64,000 nt of DNA from positions 1,612,001-1,676,000 of the forward strand of contig NZ_CP117411.1 in the NCBI RefSeq assembly GCF_028607085.1, read 5' to 3'. Below, piece after piece: positions 1 through 9,120 of this stretch; the stretch's first letter is position 1; each line of letters opens with the position of its first letter. The notes below the pieces were generated by a model. That model made no database searches. It had not been told where the DNA came from and worked only from the letters and a program-made list of their open reading frames with translations. The stretch is from Sphingomonas naphthae. Its GTDB lineage: Bacteria; Pseudomonadota; Alphaproteobacteria; Sphingomonadales; Sphingomonadaceae. The position numbers and the translations under genes are program-made.

Positions 1-77
1 ACATAAGGAACAACGACAGGGCGTGACGGTTTCGTGACCAAGCGATTACCGCCCGCCCCGAAAGGGAGGTTCTTCCG

Positions 78-317
78 ATGCTTCAAATGGTTGCGACCCT
101 GTTTTATGCCACGACCGGCCTGCTGGCCCTGGCCGTGATCGCGCAGGCCCTGCTTGATTATCGCGACGAGATCCGCGTGGCGCTTACCGGGCGCAATGCG
201 CCAGCGGCCAATGTGGCGCGGGTGCGTCTGGTGGGCCGGCCGCGCCGGACCCGGTCGATCAGGATGCGTCCGAACTCGCTGGCGGAAGGCTCCGCCCCGC
301 TGCGCGCTGCCGCCTGA
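78..317 (+). CDS. small hypothetical membrane-anchored protein
   Basis: 79 residues. Residues 5-26 form one hydrophobic segment, followed by an Arg-rich, probably cytoplasmic tail. A good Shine-Dalgarno (AAAGGGAGG, 61-69) stands 8 bases before the ATG, which is the main reason to call it real. I recognise no family. The 3' end overlaps the convergent pssA gene by about 59 bases, and that overlapped part is Arg/Pro-rich, so the natural stop could have been extended by drift. It could be a lineage-specific small envelope protein. The upstream end lies at the window edge, so promoter context is not visible. Confidence 0.55.
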   Translation: MLQMVATLFYATTGLLALAVIAQALLDYRDEIRVALTGRNAPAANVARVRLVGRPRRTRSIRMRPNSLAEGSAPLRAAA

Positions 318-1086
318 TGCGGCCATAGCTGCGGGCCGAGAAAGGGATCGTCGCCGCATAGACGATCATCAACCCGCTCGCCGTGACCCACGGCGCGGTC
401 AGCAGCGATCCACCGACCAGCGCCACCACCACCAGCAAGGCCAGTCGCCACTCGCGGCGCAGGCGGATCGATCCCCAACTGTAGGTTGCCACGCTCGACA
501 CCATCAGGAAGGCGCACAGTAGGGTCCACGGCGCCACGACGTAGAGCGAGCGGATGCTGTCTTCGCCGGTCGCCAGCCACAGGATGATCGGCAACAAGGT
601 CATGCCCGCGCCGGTGGGGGCCGGGACGCCGGTGAGGAAGCCGGCCGACTTCATCGGCTGCTCCTCGGCATCCAGGCTGGAATTGAAGCGGGCCAGGCGC
701 AGCGCGCAGCACACCGCATGGCTCAGCGCCACGATCCAGCCGAATTTGGGCCAGGTTTGGAGGATCCACAGATAGAGGATCACCGCCGGCGACACGCCGA
801 AGGCGATCACGTCGGACAGCGAATCGAGTTCTGCGCCGAAGCGGCTCTGGCCGTTGAGCAGGCGGGCGATGCGCCCGTCGAGCCCGTCCAGCACACCGGC
901 GCCGGCGATCATCGCCACCGCCAGCATCCAGTGGGTCACGTCCCCGCTCTGCGCGGCGGCTATGGCGAAGCGCACGCCGGTCAGGCCGAAGCACAAAGCG
1001 AGCGCGGTCACCGCATTGGGCGGCAACGCCCGCAACGGGATACCGCGACGCTCGCTCGGGCGGGCTCGGGAAAGCGGGGGACGCAT
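259..1086 (-). CDS. pssA: CDP-diacylglycerol-serine O-phosphatidyltransferase
   Basis: Makes phosphatidylserine from CDP-diacylglycerol and serine in the inner membrane, the step before Psd in phosphatidylethanolamine synthesis. The CDP-alcohol phosphotransferase signature D-G-x2-A-R-x8-G-x3-D-x3-D is complete at about residues 70-92 (D70, G71, A74, R75, G84, D88, D92). Several hydrophobic segments follow, as in membrane-type PssA. I start at the ATG at 1086 (275 aa); the frame is open upstream but would overlap psd. It lies 13 bases behind psd on the same strand, so the two are almost certainly co-transcribed. The C-terminus is basic and Ser-rich. Confidence 0.9.
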   Translation of the reverse strand: MRPPLSRARPSERRGIPLRALPPNAVTALALCFGLTGVRFAIAAAQSGDVTHWMLAVAMIAGAGVLDGLDGRIARLLNGQSRFGAELDSLSDVIAFGVSPAVILYLWILQTWPKFGWIVALSHAVCCALRLARFNSSLDAEEQPMKSAGFLTGVPAPTGAGMTLLPIILWLATGEDSIRSLYVVAPWTLLCAFLMVSSVATYSWGSIRLRREWRLALLVVVALVGGSLLTAPWVTASGLMIVYAATIPFSARSYGRIRRQRAAGRSLPPASSDAS

Positions 1087-1099
1087 CGATCGCGCCGCC

Positions 1100-1834
1100 C
1101 TAGAGCGGCTGCCCCTCGACGAGGGTGGTTTCCCCGAAGCGGCCCAGCACCGTCTCGCCGGCGATGCACCGCTGGCCGAGCGCAACGCGGGGCGCGGTGC
1201 CTTCGGGCAGGAACACGTCGACCCGGCTGCCGAAGCGGATCAGGCCGATGCGCTGGCCCTTGGCGACGATATCGCCGTCCTTCACGAAGGGCACGATGCG
1301 GCGGGCGACGAGGCCGGCGATCTGGGTGAAGCCGATGCGGCGCCCCTCCCCGTCCTCGACCAATATGTGCTGGCGCTCATTCTCCTCGCTGGCCTTGTCG
1401 AGGCTGGCGTTGAGGAACTTGCCCGAAATATAGACCACGCGGCGGACGATGCCGGCCACCGGCGCGCGATTGATGTGCACGTCGAACACCGACATGAAGA
1501 TCGACACGCGCACCATCGGCAGGTCGCCCAGCGCGTCCGGCCCGGCCAGCTCGCGCGGCACGGGCACGCGCTGGATCATCGTCACCAGCCCGTCGGCGGG
1601 CGAAATGATCAGTTCCTTGTCCTTCGGCACCGAGCGGATCGGATCGCGGAAGAAGGCGGCGACCCACAGGGTCACGCCTGCCATCGGCCAGGCGAGGGTT
1701 TCCCATGCGCACCAGGCGAGGATCAAAGTGATCGCGGCGGCGATCACGACATATTTGCGGCCTTCGGGGTGGATCGCGGGCCAGCGCCATTCGGCACTGG
1801 GGGTTCCGGCGCCGGTCGGTTCGATCGAGCTCAT
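1100..1834 (-). CDS. psd: phosphatidylserine decarboxylase proenzyme
   Basis: Decarboxylates phosphatidylserine to phosphatidylethanolamine. This is the short Psd type common in alphaproteobacteria (244 aa from the ATG at 1834). The autocatalytic cleavage site is visible as R-F-G-S near residues 200-203, where Ser becomes the pyruvoyl group of the small subunit. Other family marks are F-R-D-P, S-P-A-D-G and the D-V-H-x-N-R-A-P stretch. One or two N-terminal hydrophobic segments (about residues 25-60) anchor it. No strong ribosome site precedes the ATG, and a TTG at 1876 is an alternative start. It is first in the psd-pssA operon. Confidence 0.92.
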   Translation of the reverse strand: MSSIEPTGAGTPSAEWRWPAIHPEGRKYVVIAAAITLILAWCAWETLAWPMAGVTLWVAAFFRDPIRSVPKDKELIISPADGLVTMIQRVPVPRELAGPDALGDLPMVRVSIFMSVFDVHINRAPVAGIVRRVVYISGKFLNASLDKASEENERQHILVEDGEGRRIGFTQIAGLVARRIVPFVKDGDIVAKGQRIGLIRFGSRVDVFLPEGTAPRVALGQRCIAGETVLGRFGETTLVEGQPL

Positions 1835-1977
1835 GATGCGCGTTGTAGGTGGATGGGACACCCATGACAATCGCAACCGGCAGGTGGTGAGCGCGCAACC
1901 GGCGGTTGATCCCGGCGGATCATCACCCTACAGCCGCGCGCAACCCACACTTTGGCAGTATGAGGAAGCGGCGCGAT

Positions 1978-3198
1978 ATGGCGAAGATCAAGGTAAACAC
2001 CCCGATCGTCGAGATGGACGGCGACGAGATGACCCGCATCATCTGGAAGTGGATCCGCGAGCGGCTGATCCTGCCGTATCTGGATGTGGACCTGAAATAT
2101 TACGACCTGTCGATCGAGAATCGCGACGCGACCGACGACAAGGTGACGGTCGACAGCGCCAAGGCGACCCAGCAGTACGGCGTCGCCGTGAAGTGCGCGA
2201 CGATCACGCCGGACGAGGCGCGCGTCGAGGAATTCAAGCTCAAGAAGATGTGGAAGTCGCCCAACGGCACGATCCGCAACATCCTGGGCGGCGTGGTCTT
2301 CCGCGAGCCGATCGTGATGTCGAACGTGCCGAAGCTGATCCCCGGCTGGACGGACCCGATCGTCGTCGGCCGCCATGCCTTCGGCGACCAGTATCGCGCC
2401 ACCGACTTCCGCGTGCCCGGCCCCGGCAAGCTGAAGATGATCTGGACCGGCGAGGATGGCTCCTCGATCGAGGAAGAGGTGTTCGATTTCCCCTCGTCCG
2501 GCGTGACGATGGGCATGTACAACCTCGACGACAGCATCCGCGATTTCGCGCGCGCCTCGATGAACTATGCGCTCGATCGCAAGTGGCCGCTGTACCTGTC
2601 GACCAAGAACACGATCCTGAAGGCCTATGACGGCCAGTTCAAGGATCTGTTCCAGGAGGTTTTCGACGCGGAATTCAAGGACAAGTATCGCGACGCGAAC
2701 ATCTCCTACGAACACCGCCTGATCGACGACATGGTCGCCTCGGCGCTCAAGTGGTCGGGCAAGTTCGTGTGGGCCTGCAAGAATTACGATGGCGACGTGC
2801 AATCGGATCAGGTGGCGCAGGGCTTCGGCTCGCTGGGCCTGATGACCTCGGTGCTGATGACGCCGGACGGCAAGACGATCGAGGCCGAGGCGGCGCATGG
2901 CACCGTCACCCGCCACTATCGCATGCACCAGCAGGGCAAGCAGACCTCGACCAACCCGATCGCGTCGATCTTCGCCTGGACCGGCGGCCTCAAGTTCCGC
3001 GGCAAGTTCGACGGCACGCCCGACGTGACCAAGTTCGCCGAGACGCTGGAGAAGGTCTGCATCGACACCGTCGAGAGCGGCAAGATGACCAAGGATCTCG
3101 CGATCCTCATCGGCCCGGACCAGCCCTGGATGACCACCGAGCAATTCTTCGAGGCGGTCGTGGTGAACCTGGAAGCCGAAATGAAGAACTGGGGCTAA
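1978..3198 (+). CDS. icd: NADP-dependent isocitrate dehydrogenase (homodimeric type)
   Basis: TCA-cycle enzyme oxidising isocitrate to 2-oxoglutarate with NADP. 406 residues. The sequence is of the eukaryotic-like dimeric IDH class: N-terminal [12 protein letters not shown], the S-P-N-G-T-I-R-N substrate loop, and [10 protein letters not shown] near the cofactor site. The start is set by GAGGAA (1962-1967) 10 bases before the ATG. It is monocistronic: psd diverges upstream, and a strong intrinsic terminator follows at 3244-3276. Full length with no disruptions seen. Confidence 0.95.
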   Translation: MAKIKVNTPIVEMDGDEMTRIIWKWIRERLILPYLDVDLKYYDLSIENRDATDDKVTVDSAKATQQYGVAVKCATITPDEARVEEFKLKKMWKSPNGTIRNILGGVVFREPIVMSNVPKLIPGWTDPIVVGRHAFGDQYRATDFRVPGPGKLKMIWTGEDGSSIEEEVFDFPSSGVTMGMYNLDDSIRDFARASMNYALDRKWPLYLSTKNTILKAYDGQFKDLFQEVFDAEFKDKYRDANISYEHRLIDDMVASALKWSGKFVWACKNYDGDVQSDQVAQGFGSLGLMTSVLMTPDGKTIEAEAAHGTVTRHYRMHQQGKQTSTNPIASIFAWTGGLKFRGKFDGTPDVTKFAETLEKVCIDTVESGKMTKDLAILIGPDQPWMTTEQFFEAVVVNLEAEMKNWG

Positions 3199-3243
3199 GC
3201 TCCAGAAATTCGGAGGGCGCTGGTGCGGCGGCCTCCGCGCTCG

Positions 3244-3276
3244 AGGGGCGGGTTGCTCAGGCAGCCCGCCCCTTTT
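3244..3276 (+). terminator. rho-independent terminator of icd, inside the rnhB 3' end
   Basis: A 13-bp stem (AGGGGCGGGTTGC at 3244-3256 with GCAGCCCGCCCCT at 3261-3273, one G-T pair), loop TCAG and a short T run to 3276. It lies 45 bases after icd on the plus strand. The loop contains the rnhB stop codon and the right arm encodes the last rnhB residues, so the two convergent genes share this DNA. Confidence 0.8.
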
Positions 3277-3919
3277 CGTTGAGGCCGGCGAACAGATCGC
3301 CGAAGGACGTGCGATGGTGCCGGGTGTGGCCTGCCGCCACGATCGCCGCGCGATGCGCCGCCGTGCCGTAGCCGGAATTCTGCCCCCAGCCATAGACAGG
3401 GTGCCGCTCCGCCAGCCGCGCCATCATCCGGTCGCGCGCAACCTTGGCGAGGATCGAGGCGGCGGCGATCTGGGGGACGATGCTGTCGCCGCGCACCACC
3501 GCGCGGCAGTCGCCGGCCAGGCCCGGTGGCACGTCCACGCCATCGAACCGCACCGGCGCGTCCACGCCGAGCCGCGTCACCGCCGCGCGCATCGCCGACA
3601 GGGTCATATTGCGGATGCCATACAGGTCGATCGCACGCGCCGACCGCGCGGCGAAGGCGAAGCGGACGCATTCGCCGAGCTTCGCATGGAGCAGCTCGCG
3701 TTCCGCCCTGGCGATCCGCTTCGAATCGTCGAGCAATGCCAGCAGGCCGCGCGGCAGGCAGTCCGGCTCGAACCACACGGCGGCCACCACCACCGGCCCG
3801 CACAGGGCGCCGCGCCCCACCTCATCGCAGCCGATCACCGCCGGCAGCCGTTTCGCGGCCCGCCCCGCGAACGGGCGGACGCCCCGCATTCCCGTCTTTG
3901 TTCCTGTTTTCGACGCCAT
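3257..3919 (-). CDS. rnhB: ribonuclease HII
   Basis: Endonuclease cutting the RNA strand of RNA-DNA hybrids and single ribonucleotides in DNA. The RNase HII active-site motif G-C-D-E-V-G-R-G occurs at about residues 30-36 (D32, E33 metal ligands). The other acidic ligands fall in V-R-F-D-G-V-D and in the conserved G-D-S-x7-A-A-S-I-L-A-K-V-x-R-D block. 220 residues from the ATG at 3919; a TTG at 3961 would add 14 residues of unlikely sequence. The last codons overlap the icd terminator. Confidence 0.92.
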   Translation of the reverse strand: MASKTGTKTGMRGVRPFAGRAAKRLPAVIGCDEVGRGALCGPVVVAAVWFEPDCLPRGLLALLDDSKRIARAERELLHAKLGECVRFAFAARSARAIDLYGIRNMTLSAMRAAVTRLGVDAPVRFDGVDVPPGLAGDCRAVVRGDSIVPQIAAASILAKVARDRMMARLAERHPVYGWGQNSGYGTAAHRAAIVAAGHTRHHRTSFGDLFAGLNEKGRAA

Positions 3920-4071
3920 ATCGTCAGGATAGTTCAATCCGATACCGATCGAAACACGCAATCTGTCTTCGCAGGTGGAACAAAGCTGGTAACGGGCTTG
4001 AGCATTTCGTAATGAAATGCAGATATTGCTGTCGCCTTGGTTGGGGAATCAAGGTGGGGCCGGCGGGGACA

Positions 4072-5463
4072 ATGAACGTCATGAGCAACCGGTACGAGCT
4101 GGCGGTCGAAATGGCCGAGCGGCACGGCCAGGCACAGCCCAAATCGTGGCGGCGGGCACAGATCTACATGGCGATGGCTGCGGCCGATCTGCTGATGATC
4201 TCGCTTGGCTTCATGATCGCGTCGGTCCTCTGGGCCGGCTATGTCGAAAAGAATGTCAGCACCATGCTGGCCTTCATCCTGCCGATCCAGATGCTGGCGG
4301 GCCTCAACGCCCAATCCTATGGCATGGCGACGCTGATCAGCCCGGCGCGCAGCGTGACCCGCGCGGTCCAGTCCTTCCTGTGGACGATGCTCGCGGTGAT
4401 CTGCATGGGCTTCCTGCTGAAGGTGGGCGCCGAATATTCGCGCGCCATCGCGGCGATCGGCGCGGCGCTCTCCGTGGCTTTGCTGATCGCGGGCCGGATG
4501 GGTGTGTTCTGGCTGGGCACCCGCGTGTTGATCGACGGGCCGATCAGCAAGGTCATCCTGTGCGATGGCACGATGCTGCTGCCCGGGCCGGGCGAGACGA
4601 TCATCAATACCGCCGCCGCCGGCCTCGCGCCGATGCTGCACGATCCGATGATGCTCGATCGCATCGGCCGCGCGGTGCGCCATGCCGATCGCGTCATCGT
4701 CGCCTGCGCACCCGATCGCCGCGTCGCCTGGGCGACCGCCCTGAAGGGCGCGGGCGTCGACACGGAATTGCTGATGCCCGAGTTCGAGGAGCTGGGCGTG
4801 CTGGGCACCGATTCGTACGGCGACGCCATCACCGCGATCGTCGCGCGCGGCCCGCTGGGCCTGCGCAACCGCGCGATCAAGCGGTGCTTCGATCTTTTCA
4901 TCGTGGCGTGGCTGCTGCCCGTGCTGCTGGGCGTCACCGGGCTGGTGGCCTTGCTCATCAAGCTCGACGACGGCGGGCCGGTCTTCTTCGTCCAGCGCCG
5001 CATCGGCCAGGGTAACCGCCTGTTCCCGATGTACAAGTTTCGCAGCATGAAGGCGGCGCAGCTCGACGCGGGTGGCGTCCAATCCACCCAGCGCGGCGAT
5101 TCCCGCATCACCCGCGTCGGCCGCATCCTGCGCAGCACCAGCATCGACGAACTGCCGCAGCTGTTCAATGTCCTCAAGGGCGACATGAGCATCGTCGGCC
5201 CCCGCCCCCACGCGCTGGCCTCCACCGCCGGCGACGCGCTATTCTGGGAGGTGGACCAGCGCTACTGGGGCCGCCACGCCGCCAAGCCCGGCCTCACCGG
5301 CCTCGCCCAGGTACGCGGCTTCCGGGGTGCGACCGAAACGGCGAGCGATCTGACGAACCGCGTGCAGGCCGATCTGGAATATCTCGCCAACTGGACGATC
5401 TGGCGCGACATGCGCATCGTCGCCGCCACCTTCGGCGTGCTGTTGCACCATAACGCTTACTGA
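4072..5463 (+). CDS. polyprenyl glycosylphosphotransferase (priming sugar transferase)
   Basis: Transfers the first sugar phosphate to undecaprenyl phosphate in exopolysaccharide assembly. The N-terminal 130 residues hold four to five membrane segments. The C-terminal half (about 265-463) is a bacterial sugar transferase domain with the family marks K-R-x-F-D, the Y-K-F-R-S-M block, D-E-L-P-Q-L-x-N-V-x-K-G-D-M-S, V-G-P-R-P and P-G-L-T-G. Architecture and length (463 aa) match GumD, WcaJ and the sphingan enzymes GelB/SpsB. No other polysaccharide genes lie nearby, so the product sugar cannot be inferred. ATG at 4081 is an alternative start. Confidence 0.85.
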   Translation: MNVMSNRYELAVEMAERHGQAQPKSWRRAQIYMAMAAADLLMISLGFMIASVLWAGYVEKNVSTMLAFILPIQMLAGLNAQSYGMATLISPARSVTRAVQSFLWTMLAVICMGFLLKVGAEYSRAIAAIGAALSVALLIAGRMGVFWLGTRVLIDGPISKVILCDGTMLLPGPGETIINTAAAGLAPMLHDPMMLDRIGRAVRHADRVIVACAPDRRVAWATALKGAGVDTELLMPEFEELGVLGTDSYGDAITAIVARGPLGLRNRAIKRCFDLFIVAWLLPVLLGVTGLVALLIKLDDGGPVFFVQRRIGQGNRLFPMYKFRSMKAAQLDAGGVQSTQRGDSRITRVGRILRSTSIDELPQLFNVLKGDMSIVGPRPHALASTAGDALFWEVDQRYWGRHAAKPGLTGLAQVRGFRGATETASDLTNRVQADLEYLANWTIWRDMRIVAATFGVLLHHNAY

Positions 5464-5477
5464 TCCCACACGCCAAA

Positions 5478-5506
5478 CGACCCGCCCGGCTGTGCCGAGC
5501 GGGTCG
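5478..5506. terminator. stem-loop between convergent genes
   Basis: CGACCCGC (5478-5485) pairs with GCGGGTCG (5499-5506), with an inner 4-bp CGGC/GCCG stem and a TGT loop. It stands 15 bases after the sugar transferase stop and before the stop of the convergent secreted protein. There is no T run, so the terminator role is inferred from position. Confidence 0.45.
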
Positions 5507-5531
5507 CGAAGCCTGTGCTGTCAGGCCGGGA

Positions 5532-5879
5532 TCAGTAAGGACGAGCGGGCGGGGCCGACGAGGCCGGCGCCGGGCCGACCGGGCTTTGCACCGACGTGGC
5601 TGCCGGAGCATTGCTGTACGCGCTGATCATAGCACCACGGGTCGATCCCGCCGGATCGCCGGCATTGCCGATCAGATCCGCCGCCGTGCCCGTGGTGAGC
5701 AGCGGGCGAGCCTGCGCCGGGGCACTGGCCGACTGCTCGGGGCTTGCCGGCGGAGTCGGCTTGGCCATCGCTTCGGCCTCGGAAACGGTGGGCGACGGAG
5801 CCGCCTGCGGCGCGGCGAAAACAGCGGTCGACGAGGCGAGGATCAGCGCCAGGGCGCCGGTGCGGAATGTGGCGTTCAT
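5532..5879 (-). CDS. small secreted Ala/Pro-rich protein, unknown function
   Basis: 115 residues. The first ~23 form a classic signal peptide (short basic start, long hydrophobic core, A-x-A-type cleavage at V-F-A-A). The mature part is rich in Ala, Pro and Ser with no recognisable domain or Cys, suggesting a disordered periplasmic protein. The start at 5879 is fixed by AGGAG 9 bases upstream; the frame is open further upstream, but that sequence looks non-coding. I do not recognise a family. Confidence 0.6.
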   Translation of the reverse strand: MNATFRTGALALILASSTAVFAAPQAAPSPTVSEAEAMAKPTPPASPEQSASAPAQARPLLTTGTAADLIGNAGDPAGSTRGAMISAYSNAPAATSVQSPVGPAPASSAPPARPY

Positions 5880-6025
5880 CGTGCATCTCCTGATTGGGAA
5901 CCTGCATGGCTGAACGTCGCGGATCGCAATTTGGTCCGTTGACAGAATGAATTTTCGCGGAATCGCCCGATCAGCGATCAAAACGAATCCGAAACGAACG
6001 GACTTTTCGGTTGTCCTGAGGGCAT

Positions 6026-6049
6026 CCCCCTCCCGCAAGCGAGAGGGGG
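6026..6049 (-). terminator. possible terminator of the M16 peptidase gene
   Basis: Stem CCCCCTC (6026-6032) with GAGGGGG (6043-6049) plus an inner C-G/G-C pair and CAAG loop, located 9 bases past the stop of the leftward M16 gene. No clear T tract on that strand. Confidence 0.4.
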
Positions 6050-6057
6050 CCGCGCTC

Positions 6058-8880
6058 CTACTTCAACGTCGGGCTATCCAGATTCAGCCCCGCCGCCGGG
6101 ATCACCTCGGGCGTGATCCCCTTGGCCTGCATCGCCGGCAGGAACTGCTTGGCATCCCCCACGATCACGATGCTCGCCGCCGCCGGATCGAGCAGCGCCG
6201 CGCCGGTCTCCTTCACTGTCTCCGGCGTCACCGCCTCCACCGACGCGACATAGCTGCCGAGCGTGGCGAGCGGCACGCCCTGGCTCACCAGCGATCCGAT
6301 CTCGCCCGCCAGCCCCGACGTCGTCTCGATAGTGCGGCCGAACCCGCCGGTCAGCACCGCCTTGCGCGTGTCGAGTTCGGCCACCGCGACAGGCTCCTGC
6401 CCCAGCTTGCGCATCTCCGCCACAATCAGATCGGCCACCTCGGGCGCGCTGGCGTTCTTGGTCTGCGCCGTCGCCACGATCGGCCCGATGGTGCGCCGCG
6501 CGCCGACCGAGCTGCCCGCGCCATAGGAAAGCCCCCGCTTCACCCGGATTTCCCAGTTCAGCCGCGAGGAATAGCCCGTGCCCAGAACGCTGTTGGTCAC
6601 CTGCGCCGCATAATAACGCGCATCCTTTCGCGCGATGCCCTGCCGCGCGACCAGCACCGCCGCCTGCCCCGCCTCGGGCAGATCGACGACGATCACGCGC
6701 GGCGCGAGCGGTGTCGCGGCGGCGGGCAGCGGCGGGATCGGCGTGGCGGGCGCCTTCCACGATCCGAAGAGCTTCTTCGCCAGCGCCTCGGCCCGATCGA
6801 CCGAAATATCGCCGACGAGAATGAGCGTCGCCGCATCCGGCCGGAAGCGTGCGCGATAGGTGCCCGCCACATCGGCCTGGGTGATCGCCTTGAGCGCCGT
6901 CGTCGTGCCGCCGGCCGGATGGCCATAGGCGCTGCCCCCGAACACCGCGCGCGCCGCGACCAGCTTGCCCAGCTCGCCCGGCTGCTTGAGGGACACGTTG
7001 AGCGCGTCGAGCGTCAGCCCACGCTGGCGATCCAGCTCCTCCTGCGAGAAGATCGGGTTGAGCGCGGAATCGGCGAAGATCGCCATCGCCGGCTCCAGCA
7101 CATCGGACTTCACCGTCAGGCCCAGGGTCGAGCCGTCCCAGCTCGATCCCGCGCCGATCGAACCGCCCAGCGCCTCGATCCCGTCGGCCACCTGCGTCGC
7201 CGAGCGCGTCTTGGTGCCCTTGGTCAGCAGATCGGCGGTGATCGAGGCGAGGCCCGATCGCGCCGCCGGGTCGGTCGCCGAACCACCACCCACCAGCAGC
7301 TGCGCCGATACGATCGGCACGTCATGCTTTTCCATCACCACCAGCTTGAGGCCGTTGGCGAGCGTCCGCTCGACCGGCACTGGCACCTTCGCGGCCAGCG
7401 GCTCGGCGGCCGTTGGCGGCTGCACCCGTTGCGCCTCGGCGGCGGCGGTCACCACCTCGACACCCGGCGGCACGGGCAGCGGCGCGACCTTCACGGTCGG
7501 CGCGATGGCGAAGGTCTCGGGCGCGGCGCCGGGCTCCGCCGGCAGATAGCGCACCACCGTCCGCACCTTGTCGGTCAGATACTGCTTGGCCACTCGCTGC
7601 ACGTCGGCCGGCGTCACCGCCGCGATCTCGGCGAGTTGGCGGTCGGCGGCGGCCGCATCGCCATCGATGATGATGGCGGCGGCGATCGCATTGGCCTTGC
7701 CCGATGCGGTTTCGCGCGCGCGGATCTGGCTGGTCAGGATGCCGTTCTTGGCCTTCTCCATCTCGGCCGCGCTCGGCGGGGCGTCGCGCAGCGCGGCGAT
7801 CTGCGCCAGCAGCGCCGCCTCGCCCTGATCCACCGTCTTGCCGGTCGAGAGGATCGCATAGGCCGCGAAAATGCCCGTGCCCTGCTTGCTGTCGATATCG
7901 GTGCCGGCCTGCACCGCCGTCCCCTGCCGCACCAGCGCCTCGTAGATGCGCGAGCTTTCGCCGCCCGACAGGATCGAATCCAGCACCGTCAGCGCGGCAT
8001 TGTCCTTGTCGCGATCCGGCGGGATCAGGTAACTGATGAGCACCGCGGGCAGCGGCACGTTGGGCGCGTGCACCGTCACGCTCTTGGGCGCGGTGCGGGC
8101 CGGCTCCTGCGCGGTCACCCTCGGCACCTTGAAGGCGCGGTTTTTCAGCGGCCCGAAATAGCCGTCGACCCACTTGTCCAGATCGGCCGGATCGAAATTG
8201 CCCGCGACCACCAGCACCGCATTGTCGGGCCGATAATAAGTCGCGTGGAAGGCGCGGATGTCGTCGACCGTCGCGGCATCGAGATCCTCGATGCTGCCGA
8301 TGCCCGGCCGGGCGTAAGGATGAACGCTGTACGACGCCATCGGGAAGTAGAGCGCGAACAGCCGCCCATAGGGCGCGGCCAGCACACGCAGGCGCAGTTC
8401 CTCCTTCACCACCTCCCGCTCGGACTTGAACGACGCCTCGTCCACCACCAGCGATCCCATCCGCTCGGCCTCGGCCCACAACAGGCGGCGCAGGTGGTTG
8501 GCGGGCACCACCTCGTAATAATTGGTGTAATCGTCGTTGGTGGAGGCGTTGTTGAAGCCGCCGACATCCTCGGTCAGCCGGTCCATCGTCTCGGCCGGCA
8601 TGTTGCGCGTCGCCTTGAACATCAGATGCTCGAACATGTGCGCGAAGCCCGAGCGGCCGGCCGGATCGTCCTTCGACCCGACATCATACCATACGTTGAC
8701 CGACACATTGGTCGTCGCCGTATCGCGGATGGCGAACACGCGCAGGCCGTTGGGCAAGGTGCGGCTGGTGTAGGCGATCGGCTGGACGGTGGCGGCGGCG
8801 GGCGCGTCGGCGGCGATCGCGGGGAGCGAGGCGCCGAGCAGGCAGCCGGCGGCGATCGAACGCAACAGCAAAGAACGCAT
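6058..8880 (-). CDS. secreted zinc protease, M16 (pitrilysin/insulinase) family, two-domain
   Basis: 940 residues with an N-terminal signal peptide (about 1-24), so periplasmic or outer-membrane associated. It contains two tandem M16 halves. The first has the inverted zinc motif H81-x-x-E84-H85 and a downstream Glu pair near 160 as the third ligand. The second half (about 510-940) keeps the fold but lacks HxxEH, as expected for the inactive partner. The start at 8880 is supported by AAGGAA 6 bases upstream. Such proteins in proteobacteria degrade peptides in the periplasm; the substrate is not predictable. Confidence 0.9.
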   Translation of the reverse strand: MRSLLLRSIAAGCLLGASLPAIAADAPAAATVQPIAYTSRTLPNGLRVFAIRDTATTNVSVNVWYDVGSKDDPAGRSGFAHMFEHLMFKATRNMPAETMDRLTEDVGGFNNASTNDDYTNYYEVVPANHLRRLLWAEAERMGSLVVDEASFKSEREVVKEELRLRVLAAPYGRLFALYFPMASYSVHPYARPGIGSIEDLDAATVDDIRAFHATYYRPDNAVLVVAGNFDPADLDKWVDGYFGPLKNRAFKVPRVTAQEPARTAPKSVTVHAPNVPLPAVLISYLIPPDRDKDNAALTVLDSILSGGESSRIYEALVRQGTAVQAGTDIDSKQGTGIFAAYAILSTGKTVDQGEAALLAQIAALRDAPPSAAEMEKAKNGILTSQIRARETASGKANAIAAAIIIDGDAAAADRQLAEIAAVTPADVQRVAKQYLTDKVRTVVRYLPAEPGAAPETFAIAPTVKVAPLPVPPGVEVVTAAAEAQRVQPPTAAEPLAAKVPVPVERTLANGLKLVVMEKHDVPIVSAQLLVGGGSATDPAARSGLASITADLLTKGTKTRSATQVADGIEALGGSIGAGSSWDGSTLGLTVKSDVLEPAMAIFADSALNPIFSQEELDRQRGLTLDALNVSLKQPGELGKLVAARAVFGGSAYGHPAGGTTTALKAITQADVAGTYRARFRPDAATLILVGDISVDRAEALAKKLFGSWKAPATPIPPLPAAATPLAPRVIVVDLPEAGQAAVLVARQGIARKDARYYAAQVTNSVLGTGYSSRLNWEIRVKRGLSYGAGSSVGARRTIGPIVATAQTKNASAPEVADLIVAEMRKLGQEPVAVAELDTRKAVLTGGFGRTIETTSGLAGEIGSLVSQGVPLATLGSYVASVEAVTPETVKETGAALLDPAAASIVIVGDAKQFLPAMQAKGITPEVIPAAGLNLDSPTLK

Positions 8881-9120
8881 GGATATTCCTTCAGAAACGA
8901 TGCGTAACTTGTAGGCGTGGCCGTGAAGCGCCGCCAAGCGGTTTCGCGTGCGGGCGTCGGCATATACGCGCGAGCCGCCTGCGTTCATCCGCCGTTCACC
9001 ACGTTTTGGCCTGCGCGGCGGAAAACCGCCGTTGCGCGCGGATCGTTTCGCCCGCACCATGCTGGCGGGGGCGTGACATCACCCGACGCTCCGCGCCTGT
9101 CGATCCGGAGCATGTGCCGA

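Noticed and set aside
5947-8907. 986-codon open frame on the plus strand
   Set aside because: Antisense to the well-supported M16 peptidase. The translation is Arg/His-rich with no family features, as expected for a GC-rich shadow frame.
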